Source: Trametes villosa (Eukaryota > Basidiomycota > Agaricomycetes > Polyporales > Polyporaceae). Taken from it: 64,000 bases of DNA. Position numbers and translations under genes: made by a program. The stretch is taken from the NCBI GenBank assembly GCA_002964805.2, contig PUDQ02000066.1, positions 868,001 to 932,000 of the forward strand, given 5' to 3'. Every line of letters begins with the position of its first letter. The stretch's first letter is position 1. Under the pieces are notes generated by a model. It searched no databases, was not told where the DNA came from, and was given only the letters and a program-made list of their open reading frames with translations. Below are positions 11,767 to 23,513 of this stretch, one piece after another.

Positions 11767-13044
11767 ATGGCCTACAACTACTATCAAACGTCCATGCCTG
11801 GCTGGGGCACCTCCCAGGTTCGTTCACCTTGCGGTAAATGCGCTACTCTTCCTGACGACCTCACAGTTTCAGTTCGGAAGCCCTTGGGCACCGTCCTTTC
11901 AACCGCAACCCTCATGTACGTAGCTTTAAGACATTGCTCTCAAACTTGCAGACTGATAGGTTTCTGTAGGGGGCGGTCTTGACTTCTACAACGCTCACGC
12001 CGCCAACCCTGACCCGTACGTCGCTTTGAATAAGTATACTCATCCGACCTGCCCGCTCATCTCCTTCCTGCAGGTCATTCTACAACTCCATCATGGGCCG
12101 TTCGTCCCAATTCTCGACCATGGGTCTAAGCCACGGACATGCACGCCGCTGGCGCGACTCGGTCTATAGCGGGATGGTCCCGCTCACGCAGCTCCTGCCA
12201 AGCGACATCGGCGCGGCCGCAGCATACGAGATGTACCGCACCTGGAAGCACCATAGCTTCCTGTACGAGCCCCTCAGCGCCGACCGCTCACAACAGCGTG
12301 AAGGCCTCATCGGAATGGCTATCGCCGAGGGTACGTTCGTCGTATTATATACGATGATGTTGTACTGATGTTTCGATTCTACAGCAACGAGGCTATGGCA
12401 GTATTCCGGGCGTCCGATGGACGTCTATGGCCAGAGAGCCGCATGCGAGGCAGCCGCGGCAACGGCCTCTCTACTTGCCGACCGAGTGCGCAACTCTTCC
12501 TTCTATTCGCGTCTCTCGTTGCCCGACGCTAATATTTTGTGTCTAGCTGCTGGGCTCTATATACGGGACCCTCCGCCAAGGCGGCTCACCCTACATGGCA
12601 GGTGTCGGTCTACCCTACGCAGGCACCCCCATCCCCGGCACCTCAGCGAGCCTCGGCGGCGGCATGTCTCTCGGCGGCGGCTCGCCCTACATGGGCGCGT
12701 CTCCCCTCATGGGTTCTCCCTACGCAGCTACGGCCAGCATGCCCGGCTCGTACGGCGCAGGCGCAGGTATGATGGCCCCGCAGGGGCAGACGATTGTCCT
12801 CGAGCGGCCGCACAGCCGCCACTCGCATCGACACGGACATGGGCACCATCATCACCACCATCACCATGGTCACGGCCACCACCACCATCGACGCGCGCGG
12901 AGCGTGGAGGTCATTCGTCCGGGTGGCGGTGGCTACGGCTCGTATGGCGGGTACGGCGGAGGGTACGGCGGCGGCTATGGCGCCGGGGGATATGGCGCGG
13001 GCGGCTACTATGGTGGAGGCGGGTACGGGGGCGGCCTCGGGTGA
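11767..13044 (+). CDS. CipC-like (DUF3759-type) protein with His-rich and Gly-rich tail
   Basis: Six short exons give MAYNYYQTSMPGWGTSQ, then a central helical region and a low-complexity tail. The central block (AAAAYEMYRTW, LIGMAIAEATRLWQYSGRPMD, ACEAAAATAS) resembles the fungal CipC/DUF3759 helical domain, whose members are small stress- or drug-induced proteins of unknown mechanism. The tail holds Gly-Ser-Pro-rich sequence, then a stretch of about 25 residues that is mostly His with Gly and Arg (12815-12900), then GGYGGG-type repeats. The last-frame TGA at 13042-13044 is not followed by ordinary noncoding sequence: the same frame stays open for 25 more codons. GTGAGT at 13041 could instead be a splice donor, so the C-terminus is uncertain. 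Confidence 0.65.
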
Positions 13045-14041
13045 GTTGCCCACAACTTCGCGCATGGCGTTGGTGCGGGGCTTCACGCGACCGGATACGG
13101 GTACGGCTCGCGATACTACTGAAGAGGCGCCCGATAATCCGCCCGCTGGCTTGACGTCTACCAAACTGTATGATTATTCTGTAATTGCCTTGCGCTTGTA
13201 CTGTATGTACTGTATCTCCTTGTATTCACTCTCGCCGTCGTGATTATGATGTACCAGCTACCTGCTAGTTCCGTTCGCCGGATTCGGAGCGATGTTTGAG
13301 GTAAGTACTCTTCTAGTTGACCAGTCGTCTCGAAGCTGACGAGACGCCTCTTCACCAGGTCTCGTGCTCAATGCGAGGACAACGGCAGAGCGTGATGGCC
13401 CGTACTATTAGCAGGGCACCGCACAGCTGCGTCATCTAAAATGTTTGCTGCACTGGAGTCCCTCTAGACCCGGAATCAGTAGGCGGACCCGCTGTTGCCT
13501 CTGTGAGTGACTCGCTCTCGTACCGCGCTCATTACACCCACTGACAACGTGCTTCTTCTAGCGCGCCCGATCATCCTTGTCAGTTACAGCGCTGAAGCTG
13601 TTCTGAAGCAGTCACCTCGCGCACCGCTAATATGGCTACGGATGCCTTTGGAGCAGCCTGCGAACGGGCCTGCGGTCACGCGACAAGTCCTCTGGTATGC
13701 GTTCCCTAGACGGCGAGCACCGCTGAACACTGGGGAACCCAGGGTATGGGCAGCTGGTCCCTTTGCCGTGCGCTGCGGTCTGTCCGGAGCCTGGCGTTAT
13801 AGGCGTCTTTCGCCGTCGACATTGCGCGTTAACCTACCTTAGACGTTCTCTTGGCACAGCCAGGCAGTGCCCCAGACAGGCGACAAGCAGGCCTCGACGA
13901 TGCTGGAGGAACCTTATACACGCCCCTCGAGTCGGAGGCATCAGTTACGTTCCTCTAACTCTCCTTTCATATCCGCGGACTCGGACAGCCTTCTCGCGGC
14001 GGCTACTTCGCTCCCCTCTCCTGCTGTTAAACTCCCTCTAT
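13045..14041. other. Spacer downstream of the CipC-like gene
   Basis: The first ~75 bp continue the glycine/tyrosine-rich frame discussed under the preceding gene. The rest holds only short overlapping frames with no recognisable product. The long frame running into 14042 from about 13763 has no domain upstream of the signal peptide start and is treated as noncoding. Confidence 0.4.
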
Positions 14042-14753
14042 ATGTTCCTTCTTCACCTTCTTCTCGTCGCACTGGCGTCCAGGTCCGCCGCGGCGCGCAA
14101 ACACTCTCAAAATCGGACGACCTCGAACTCTACCTCAGAACTGCTGAGCCTCCACCTGACACCACTGCCAGTAACACACTTCGACCCGCCCCCGCCCCCG
14201 CCGTCGCAAACCACAGCCGAGCCCGCCCCCGAGACCACGTCCCCAGTCGACGTAAATCCCCTGGCTGCACTCGCGTCCAAAGCGCAAGCTGAGGGTGCGG
14301 GGGGGCCTCAAGAGGCGCAGCCGCCCGAGCTGTGCATCGAGGGCGTCGCGGCGGCCCCGTGCGCGCTCATGGACGTGCGGCGCCTCTGCGGCACCGCGGC
14401 GCCCATCGGCGTCGACCTCGCGCTAAACTACACGTTCCATAAGATGCGCCTCTCCCTCGTCGGGAGCAACTGTACGCGCTGCCGTCACTACCATGCGTGG
14501 ACTCGCATGCTTACATGGACTCGGATGCCGGCCAGTCTCGCTCACGATGGGCTTCCAGGACAAGGACGGGAACCCGACGCCACTGCCGGGGAAGGCGGTC
14601 GCTGCGATCTCGGACGCCCTGCACAAGAACGGGTGTAGGAGGAAATGGGCGGGGCTGGTGCGGTGGGTGGTGGACGTGGGCGCGGCGATGCTTTTTGCGT
14701 ATGTGGTGGGCAAGTTCATGGACTACCTGCCGATCTGGGGTATGTTCCGTTGA
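14042..14753 (+). CDS. Small secretory-pathway protein with C-terminal membrane segment
   Basis: Exons 14042-14471 and 14536-14753 (64-bp intron) encode 215 residues. ATG 14042 was chosen because it starts a clean signal peptide (MFLLHLLLVALASRSAAA). A Pro/Ser/Thr-rich linker follows, including a run of seven prolines. A conserved-looking region has several cysteines (PELCIEG, APCALMDVRRLCG, NGCRRKW). A hydrophobic segment near the C-terminus (VGAAMLFAYVVGKFMDYL) probably spans or anchors in the membrane. No enzyme family was recognised. It may be a cell-surface or secretory-pathway protein. Confidence 0.6.
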
Positions 14754-16474
14754 GGGTAAAACAGAGTCGGCCCTCCGAGGACACGATCTGAACTTCTCGG
14801 TGGTTTCTGTCACCAGTACACAGAGAGTATGGAATCTGGAGAAGCACAAAAGCAGTAACGACGGACGGTGCCGGTGTTTGGACGCGACTTGCTCCAACGC
14901 GATCACGCGATCGCGTGCGCGTCGCGCCTCCTGGTCTAGGCTGCTCCTGCCAGATTTGTTGAAGTCGGCTACCCCCTTCATGCGGATGCCCAAGAACTTC
15001 GAGGAGGGTAAGCTGAGAGCCTCTTTGCAGGTCCGCTGCGGCGTCTTGACATGCAAGCGTACTAGTCGGCGAGAAATATCCGAGCGAGGCGATCTGGTGA
15101 GCGGACTCTGGCAGGCTCGAGTTCTGCCGACGATTCGTCGACGATCTCTGCCGCCTCGCCCGAGATGAAGTGCACGAAGATCTGGCAGGTGTGGCAGGCC
15201 GCACGCCCGCCAGAGTACGATCTGCGATGCGCTCGAGCTCGAGGCCGCGAGATAATCTGCGAGTGACAAAGGGCATATTAGTTCAGGTGATCGCCGGCAG
15301 CTTGCGGGCTCGTTCTGGTAGGAAGTCTGCTTTAGGAACTAGAGATGGCTTTGCCACTCGATGGATGCCGATAAGTGCCGGATGACAATTAGTGGCACAG
15401 TATGCGTACTCCGAAAACGAGGAGAGCCCGCGGGTGTTGTACGCGTGATGTACGTCCAGCAGATGCGCGGAAACACGCGTTTGATCGATGAGGTCGGCAC
15501 GTTTCCCGGACCTCCTGCGACGTGAGATAATAGAAAGTAATGGATGTGTTCCGCCCGCGAGCATGAGCGACTCATCTCGCGGAGAGGTGGTTGCGCAACG
15601 CGCGCCGCACGGAGGTGTATGTCGTAAGTCTTGAAGTACTTTGCAACCCAACCGACCGTCCATGGTTACAGCTCCAAATGGACGGAGAGCTTAATGGATT
15701 GACGTCACTGCGATCGACTGCCCGATGCAGGCGCCTCAGTGCGCACTAATGCATGTACTGAACTTCTCCTGTACAACAGAGTCATAGTTCTGATTCCTTG
15801 TGGCTTGCTAGGCTTGTATTCATGGTTGCCACCCGCGTAGTACTTACGCCGTGCGCTGACTATCGTGCACGGTGCAGAGGCAAAAAAGGGCTACATATAC
15901 GGCAGATTGCGCCGGCGGGTCCGGTTCATCTACGATCTACTCGCATCTAATCTAATCTGCTCGATCGTCGTCCCCGCGGAACGCCTCGAGGGCAACTCGT
16001 GCGTGCACACCGTTCTGCTGACCTCTTCCAGTGGCACTGATCATCGATGCACTCATCACAGGTATATCTAGGGACATACAATGCAGCATTATGCAGGCCT
16101 AGCAGCCCGGCGAGGAACGTATGAACATCTGCAGAGGGGTGGCACTACCGAATTGAGGCGTAGTGCATATCCCGATTGCATCTCGGAATCTTGGCCCCGA
16201 TTGGCGCCCTGTACCCCGGACAAAGCTCCGTCTGTGATCGCGAGCTGCTGAGAGGACGGAGCGTTGCGCGAGGACCAGGGCGTACAGAGAGGCCGTGGCA
16301 TGGCGTACGAGAGGGCGCGGGGAGGAGAGGGCGACAAAGGAAGGGGGGTGGCACGGCGCGCGGGACGGAGGAGGCGAGGAAGGTGTCCGGAAAAGGCAGG
16401 GCATGCATGGGACTGTGGCAGGCGAGTCCGCCTTTGTGTCACTGTCAGCCCATCTCGCTTTGCCCTCCGAGCCC
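14754..16474. other. Spacer with no supported gene
   Basis: Several open frames of 70-250 codons occur on both strands between 14.5 and 16.5 kb, but none has a domain, and overlapping antisense frames of similar length argue for composition effects. The 3' part is GA-rich and leads into the next promoter. Confidence 0.4.
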
Positions 16475-16482
16475 TATATAAT
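16475..16482 (+). promoter_or_regulatory. TATA box of the basic nuclear-protein gene
   Basis: TATATAAT lies about 220 bp upstream of ATG 16700, with a C/T-rich leader between, a common arrangement for fungal genes with a longish 5' leader. Confidence 0.5.
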
Positions 16483-16699
16483 ACACCCCCCGCCCTGCCC
16501 CTTCCCTTCTCCATCCCCGCCCTCCCTCCGCCCGTCCCCCGCGCTCTCCCGCCCGACGCGCACAGCGAGCTCTCCTGCGACCACACCTCTACCCCCGACT
16601 CTGATCCGTGCGGCCTGTGCAGCGCCCCGATTGCCGCCACCTCCTTCACCGCTTCGCGCGCACGTCTTGCATACACCCACCACTACCCGGCGACACGCG

Positions 16700-18690
16700 A
16701 TGTTGTACAGCGACACTCCCCAGCTCGAGCTCGCCCTCGACCGCGACGACGGCAGGTACGCGCTCTCGTTCTCACACACCCTCTCGACACACCCCATCTC
16801 CTCCGGCCGTGGCGAGCCATACCACCCGTCTCAACCTGCCTCCCGACTCTCGTCCGCCTCTACTCCCCATCCCGCCTCTGCATCCACACCATCCTCGTCA
16901 TCGATATCCATGGAGGGCCGGAGCTACCTTAGATATCCCATCCCCGACATGCGCGAAGTCCAGCCCGGCGTGCTCGCCACCGGCCAGTGGACCGTCAACC
17001 ACCCCTTCGTAGAGGCCTATCTCACCGCCCTCGCCCGCCTCGCACCCAGGCAGCGTCCACAGCAAGCACCGGGGGCCTCTGTGCCCTCGACCGCAGTGAC
17101 CTCGCCCATCCTCGCTTCCCAGACTCTCATAGACGCCCACGCCTCGGCCCTCGCCACATACCCCTACGCGCCCCAGAGCGAGGCTGAGAGGTTCCGATGG
17201 CGCGCGAGCAACGGCGGCATTGCCTCTGTACACACCGTTGCGCAGGTCATCACCGTCCAGTACGAGCTCTTCCCAGGGCCGGGGTCGGCGTGGTACGCAG
17301 CGCAGATCGCACGGCTCTCCGAGGAGAAGAAGCGCGCCATCTTCGCGCTCGCAGCACTGAGGGTGCTCAACCATCCGACCCATCCCGCGCACTGGGCCCT
17401 GTGGGCGAAGAACGTGCTGCGGCGGACCGCGCAGGTCGTCGAGGAAATGTTCCGTGCGTAAATCCCTCTCTCCCCCTGGATATTCACACGCCCCACTCTA
17501 CATTCCTATATGCGCCCGTGGATCGACGGTACTCACACATTCATGCAGAATTGAAGCCGTGCCCCATCGTCTCTCACGTCGGCTGGCTCGGACTCCCGGA
17601 GAGCGTATGGGCGTTGCAAGGCCTACAGTCAACATTCATCCCGCCACCACCGCCGCAGCCGGAGAAACCCAAGGCTGGCGGCATGACCCTCCGTAAGCGC
17701 AAGGCTGCCGCCGCCGCCGCGGCGTCTTCGACCACTCCGAACGAAGAGGTGGCTACTCGCGTGAGCCCACGCAAGCGTCAGCGGACGACGCGTGCACAAG
17801 GCGCGATTGCGCAGGCACCAGATACCCAGCCCGGTCCCGTGTCCTCGGAGTCGGGATCTATGCTCCTCGACGTTCCGCTCCCCGGCTCGCCCTCGAACGG
17901 CGCTGGCGCTGTTTCCAAGGCGGTGAAGCAGGAGCTCGCCGACGTCTCGGGTGCCAGCCCGGCGCTGCAGCCGCTCGGTCTCGCGCTCGCGGTTCCCGAT
18001 TCCGCCCCCGCGCTCTCTACGGCTTCTTCTGAAGATGCCCCGGCGTCGACGTCGGCGCGGCGCTCGCGATCTGCTGCATCGATGTCCCCGAACGCCACGC
18101 GCCGGTCAGGCCGCGCACGCCGGAAGCCCGCACAAGGCCCCGTCACCGTCTCTACTGCGTCCGTGTCCACGCCGCTGTCGGCGCTTTCGACTCCATCAAC
18201 GTCTCCGGCGCCCCTCGAACAACCTGACCTGGAGCCTTCCGCGCGCACCAAGACCGGACAGGACAAGCGAGCGCGCGCTGGTTCATGCGGAAGCAGCACT
18301 GCCGTAAGCGAGGCTGGCGAAGCGAGCGAGGGCACCGTGGTCGACCTCGAGGTCGAGGTCGTGTCTGCCAAGGGCAAGCGGAAGGCAGCCGAGATGGACG
18401 AGGCGGCGGAGCCCGTCGAGGACTCCCAGGCCGCCATACCGACTGCTCCACCCGCACCTGCGCCTGCGCCGAAGGGCGCGCGGAAGAGCCGTGCGAAGGC
18501 AGGCTCCCGCCCGAGGAAGCGCGTCAAGATCGACGAGGGCTCCCAGGGCGTCCCGGCGTTCCCGGCCGCCACGGAGGCGAACGCGGAGAGCCTGGCGCCG
18601 GCCGCCGCTGCGAACCTCCAGGCCGTCCAGAAGAAGGCGGCGGGCAGCGGAGGTGGGGCCGCGAGGAAGGCCGCTGTGCGCATGGCGTGA
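16700..18690 (+). CDS. Basic, probably nuclear protein of unknown function
   Basis: Exons 16700-17453 and 17549-18690 (95-bp intron) give 631 residues. After a Ser/Pro-rich leader, the first exon encodes a compact region (YPIPDMREV, QWTVNHPFVEAYLTALARL, WYAAQIARLSEEKKRAIFALAALRVLNHPTH is one continuous stretch in part) that looks folded and conserved. Exon 2 starts with a short hydrophobic/proline segment and then becomes low-complexity: a run of alanines, many Ser/Pro/Thr, and at least five basic clusters (LRKRK, SPRKRQR, RRSGRARRKP, KGKRKA, RPRKRVK) that look like nuclear localisation or DNA/RNA-contact motifs. No catalytic family was recognised. A chromatin- or transcription-related role is only inference from charge. 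Confidence 0.6.
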
Positions 18691-19829
18691 GCGGTTGCGA
18701 TGCACGCTCGCACACGCGCACTGAGTGTATTATTATTTATTCCCTATCCATTCCTATTCCCCACGCGTCTCTTATTCACACCTTCATCCTCGTTCTGCTC
18801 TCGTTCGCGTTCACATTCTCGTTCACAAGGCTTGCGAACCCACTAGACCGCGCGCCCTTCTCATCTGCCTTCGGATTCTCGTCCTTTTTATTCCCGTTCT
18901 CGCATCTTTATCCTGGATCCCGCGCCCTGCATCCTCGCTCTCCCGCCCGCTCTCCGTCGCTGTCTCGCACACCTTCCCACCCCGCGCGCGCCGACGTGCT
19001 CACCCTCCCACGTCCGCGCCGTCCTCCCGCGCCCGTCGCACCGCCGGCATCCATGTCGGCGTTCATAGAGTTCCGCGCCCCTTCTCCTTCCCCCTTCTCC
19101 CGCCCCTTCCGCGCCTGCGCCCGCCTCGATATCCCCTCCCACGCATATTCCCCCTCCCACCATCCGGACACACTCTCATCTGTACTATACACTGTCGCGC
19201 GTTTGCACCCTCGCATTCCCACAATCCACTCGCACGCAGGACTCCACACACGCTACCGTTCGCTGTGCACACCCCTCGTCTCTGTTGTCTGTTCTGTTTC
19301 GTTTTGTCTCTTGACTCGTCTTCTCAGCCTCAGTCTCTCGGATGTGTCTCGACTCGTCTGTCTCGTGTATCGTGTACTATAGCCGGCCCGCGGACCCCGC
19401 CCCGTACAGAGTACCCTGTCCCGTTTCTCCTCCCCGTCCAGTAGTATCTGGCTCGATTATCCCTCCCCTCGGAATGGATGTGGCCTTGCGTTTGACTCGC
19501 GTGTCTGCGGCCGCTATGTGGTGATTAGCGTGTTCGTGGAATCTTCGGCCGCTGCGGGGTAATGTCGGGCGTGCGCTGCGGTAAAGGGGGTATGCGCGAC
19601 GCGTTTGTCACGTGGCCGCGTCGAAGGTTGCGCGCTCCTCGTGAGTCATAGGCGCCCTGGCCCTCGGTTTCGTGTTTCACCACCACCATCCTTCAAGTGA
19701 TAGAAATTTCATGGTATAGTTTTTGAACAGGAGACATTGATACTACGGCAGGATTGCGGGAAGGCAATTAGGCTCCATAGCTACGGAGAGTAGGCACGGA
19801 CCGGCCGACAAGCAAGCGCGACGTAGATG
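18691..19829. other. Pyrimidine-rich downstream region
   Basis: From about 18725 to 19440 the plus strand is strongly C/T-rich, with repeated CTC, CCC and TCTC, which keeps more than one frame open. This is probably a long 3' untranslated or intergenic tract. No domain is present. From 19440 to 19830 nothing is recognised. Confidence 0.5.
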
Positions 19830-21828
19830 CTAAGGAAGCCAGTCCGTCGACACACGAGGCGATCCCCGGCGGTCCACGCGGACTTCCAGCGCAAGCAGCG
19901 GGAGGACCAGCGCGCCCACAGACGAGTGGCTGCCACAAGGCCAGCTCTTGAAAATCAGCGTGACCGCGCCGAGGCCCTGGACATCCCAGGTCTTCGCCGC
20001 GCCCTTCCAGTGCGCAACGTGCTCCGAGACGCAGTCGGAAACTTTCACAGGCCTGGAGGGCGGCGGTGCCTCTTCGAAGAGCGCGACGGAGACGTGCAGC
20101 GGTATCCGGGAGCTGCCGGATGGCATGGGTCCGGGCATGGACGGGCACAGCGCGATGCAGATCAAGAGCTGGCGGCGTGCCTGCGAGAGCTTGAGAGCGA
20201 GCGTGAGTGGGGGACTGGGAGCGTAAGGCCGCCCGGCTTCCAGGGTGAAGAGTGCAAGGCCCTCCCACATCGGTACGATGTTCTCCCTGGCGAGGTGGGC
20301 GAGGATCCATTGAGGGATGGTGATGGTGCACGGGCCAGTGAACATCACGTTCTGGCGCCCTCCGCGGCGAGCCTCGACAGAGGCCGGCGCATGGAACGCC
20401 GCTCGCTGGGAGATGCAAACGTTTGTGGCTGTAACGGGTGTGGAATCGATGAAGGTGTGTGCCATGAGAGGGAGGAGGACGGCTCTCCGGAGGCCACCGT
20501 TGTTGCGGTACCACGACCCGTTGGGGTCAACGCCAATGCTGTAGTAGTGAAAGCCGACGCTGTAGAAGTGCTCGCCGCTTGGCTTGGACAGGGCGAGGGC
20601 TAACAGGCGTCCTTCCTCGTCCTCACAAGCGAGAATAGCTAGATATTTGCCCTCGAGCCAGCCCTGTACGGGGATAAGGGGCAGCGTCATTTGGATCCCG
20701 TAGCTTGTGATAGTATATTGTGTGGTGTCGAGATGGCAACCTATTCGCCGAGCGAGAGTGTTGATCGGGATGGGTGATATGCGAGAGGAGTGGCGGAAGA
20801 GGCTCGGGGTATCGGCCAGCAAGTACTGCAACTTCGGCGGAAAGCGACTCTGTTTGCTGAACACGCGACCGTACAGGTCGATGGTCTCGTGCACGCCGGC
20901 GCCGACGGTATGCATGGTCGTGATGTTGTTCCAGTCGCTCTTGTCGAAGACGGACGCGCGTGCGAAGCCCCAGACAAAGATCGTTTGGTCGGGGATCTTC
21001 CTCAGGATCTCCTCTTGAAGCCGAAGGAAGGCGTTCCGGCCCTCGCCGTACATTATAGGGATGTGGATGCCGAAGATGCCCAACAGAGCGTACGCCTCGT
21101 CTTCGACTCGCGTCGTAAACCTGTCGGACGCCCAGGACATGCGCCGCGCCACGCTGATCGAAGCCGGAGTCTCCTCGAACAGAAGCACCGAGCAGTCAAC
21201 GCCCGTGATGTCCTCGATGACGCTCGCGAGGTTCTCCTTAGTGCCGAGCATGCGCCAGTCGCGGGAGAGAAAAAGGACGTCTCGCGGGGCGACGAGCTCC
21301 TGCAGCGTCCAGCCGCGGCGAAACCACCGACTCCGCCGGAATGCCGACCCCTGCGCAGCGGGGTCTTGGTCGTCGCCCACGTCGTAGAGGAAGGCAAAGC
21401 AGACGGCCGCGCGCGAGTACCATTCGTACATGGAGCTGATCGCCTCGGAGAGCTCGGCACTGCTCGTCTTGTCGATGCAGCAAGAGTCGATCCAGAGAAG
21501 GCGGTAGCCCATGGACCGGGCCAGTGCGCAGCAGTCGCGGATCTTGAGCGAGATCCTTTCGTCATTTTGAAGTGAGCTGCGTAGAAGCCGTCGTAGAAGC
21601 CGTCGGTGGGGACGTCGTGTCGATGCCGCGATAGCACGCAGCTCCTGTGATACAGCTCAGCATTGACAAGCTTCGTTGTTACACGATGCTAGGACGGACC
21701 TGGAAGGTTTGTTCGCCTGCTGCACTCCACACGTGGGAGAGTATAGCGTATGGCTCGCCGCCGTCTTCGAGACTCGGAGGTGTTTGAAACAGCTGTAGCG
21801 TCAATGTATGCGTATCGAGGAGCCACAT
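19830..21828 (-). CDS. HET-domain (heterokaryon incompatibility-like) protein 2
   Basis: Exon 1 is 21828-21700, beginning MWLLDTHTL and holding YAILSHVW. A 55-bp intron follows, and exon 2 is 21644-19830, for 647 residues in total. HET motifs follow in order: IRDCCALARSMGYRLLW, IDSCCIDKTSSAELSE, RGWTLQELVAP, then VARRMSW, TTRVEDEAYALLGIFG and PIMYGEGRNAF. The C-terminal ~350 residues are family-variable. Right after the splice junction a perfect 12-bp tandem duplication (21581-21604) adds a repeated RRLL motif inside the normally loop-like part of the domain. Function by family: non-self recognition or innate-immunity-like cell death, unproven in basidiomycetes. Confidence 0.88.
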
Positions 21829-23435
21829 CGCAGGGGAGGGTCTCAAAGACAAGAGTGTAGAGTGAGAGAGGAGGGTATGAGGATATCCATACCTTTGCTC
21901 TTGTCAGCGAGCAGCACTGCAGCACTGCCTTAGCCTGCTGCGTCTATCCTTCGCGGTAGTACGTACACGACCATTTCTATTTGCTGATCTTGTTACCCAT
22001 GGAGACGAGGACATACGGGCAATGTATGTAGCGCTTATATTGACATGTCAAACAGCTGTATGCTCGCGCGGGCGTGTTGATGATGGATCCGATGCTTGTC
22101 GGGGCTGTGGGTGAGTGGTAAGTGCCATGCGACGCTGCCCGAAGTGAAGTCGGAGTTAACAACCATTACTATCCTAGGCACGGTTCGACAAAGGTTTTCA
22201 GTCTACCGCGTGTGGGCACTTGCCTAGGTGTCCGTTCAGGCTAAAATCCTGGAAAGTCGTGCAAGATGGTCTTCCCTATCGACTGGTGATTTTTCCTTAT
22301 TTCTCTGAGGAGGAGAGAATGCCTCGGGGCTCATCCGAAACGACAGCTCGAGAGTGCAGGGTAAGGCAAAATTGTGACCCACCAGTTGTCACCTGATAAG
22401 CGCTCAGTTTGGCAGGCTGCATCGTTCGGCAAAACGACTGAGCGCCCGCTTCTGTCACGCTGTAAACAAGGGAACTTCTCAACACGCATGCATAGACCAA
22501 CCTCTACGACAATCGGGTGAGGAGGAAGGATTTGAAGACTACATATATTGTGTCCGCCTTGAACTCGTTTTGTAGCGCCCAGCGCAGGAGGCGGGATCTG
22601 GTTATCAGCAGCTCGGAGTGTACTCATTGCGAGCGCACACCAACACAAAACATTCAATTCCCTGCAAACGACTGCTCCGTTGCCCCTCAGACTTGGAGGG
22701 AATGTAGAATGATGATATTTTTACCCACAGGAAATTCTAGAGAGTCGCTACCTGTGTGGATGTGGAAGAAGTCGTGTTTTGTCTAGCATTGCGCTTTTTG
22801 TCGACCGTTGCCTAGGATAGTAGAACATTATAAGCACAAAAAATAATCGGCGTTCGAAATCTGACGGTGGGATAGCCTACGACGCTAGCGCTCAGCAAGT
22901 GCCCATCGTTGCTTCTGCTCGACGACGACAACGAGCTGGCTTGGTACCGGTGCCGACCACCCCCATGGATTATACGTCAGGCAGTAGAACCTACGAAGGC
23001 CTATACAGACTGGCGATGCACTACTACTCAGTCTATACATGGCCCCAACATCAGGCAGTACTAGTTCGCGACACATCTATCACCGTATCACAGGAATGGC
23101 AGACACGGATACGCAACAGGTTGAGTGCGAGCTTGTATTGCATCGGCGCCGGGCCAGTAAATGCGCAGTTTTATTTAGACGCACAGTGAGTACAGCTGAG
23201 CAAGGCCACTCCCCGAGAAGCGTCGGACTGACCGTTCCACTGAATTCGTAGATGTCTCAGACACACATCGTCCTATGCTATCCCGGCTATGACACGCGCA
23301 GTTTCTGTGGAGCTGAACACTTCATGCGCTGCTCTTGGCGTGTTATACAAAGGTTGCAGCTCAACGATGCCGACGGGCCGTTCAGAATGAGACCGGGTTG
23401 CCGTACACCAGGGCTATGCTTGCGTTCCGCCGATC
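21829..23435. other. Divergent spacer between HET gene 2 and the first P450
   Basis: A 1.7-kb region between two divergently transcribed genes, so it holds both promoters. Only short domain-free frames are present. No repeat or RNA gene was recognised. Confidence 0.45.
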
Positions 23436-23442
23436 TATATAT
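23436..23442 (+). promoter_or_regulatory. TATA box of the stand-alone P450
   Basis: TATATAT lies about 75 bp upstream of ATG 23514, typical spacing for this locus. Confidence 0.5.
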
Positions 23443-23513
23443 CACCAGCCTGAGGTCCTCTCGCCGGGACAGCAACTACTTTGACATACCAGGCATCCTA
23501 CTGACAACTCAAG

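Noticed and set aside
13763..14041. N-terminal extension of the small secretory protein
   Set aside because: It would bury the signal peptide that begins at 14042 and has no conserved-looking sequence.
16295..16699. N-terminal extension of the basic nuclear-protein gene
   Set aside because: It spans the TATA element at 16475 and reads as low-complexity promoter and leader sequence.
17778..18713. A 311-codon minus-strand frame antisense to the basic nuclear-protein gene
   Set aside because: Mirrors the low-complexity coding sequence on the plus strand, where splicing and basic motifs make sense.
18725..19444. A 239-codon open frame downstream of the basic nuclear-protein gene
   Set aside because: Very C/T-rich, overlapping another long frame, no domain, and no convincing start context; better explained by base composition.
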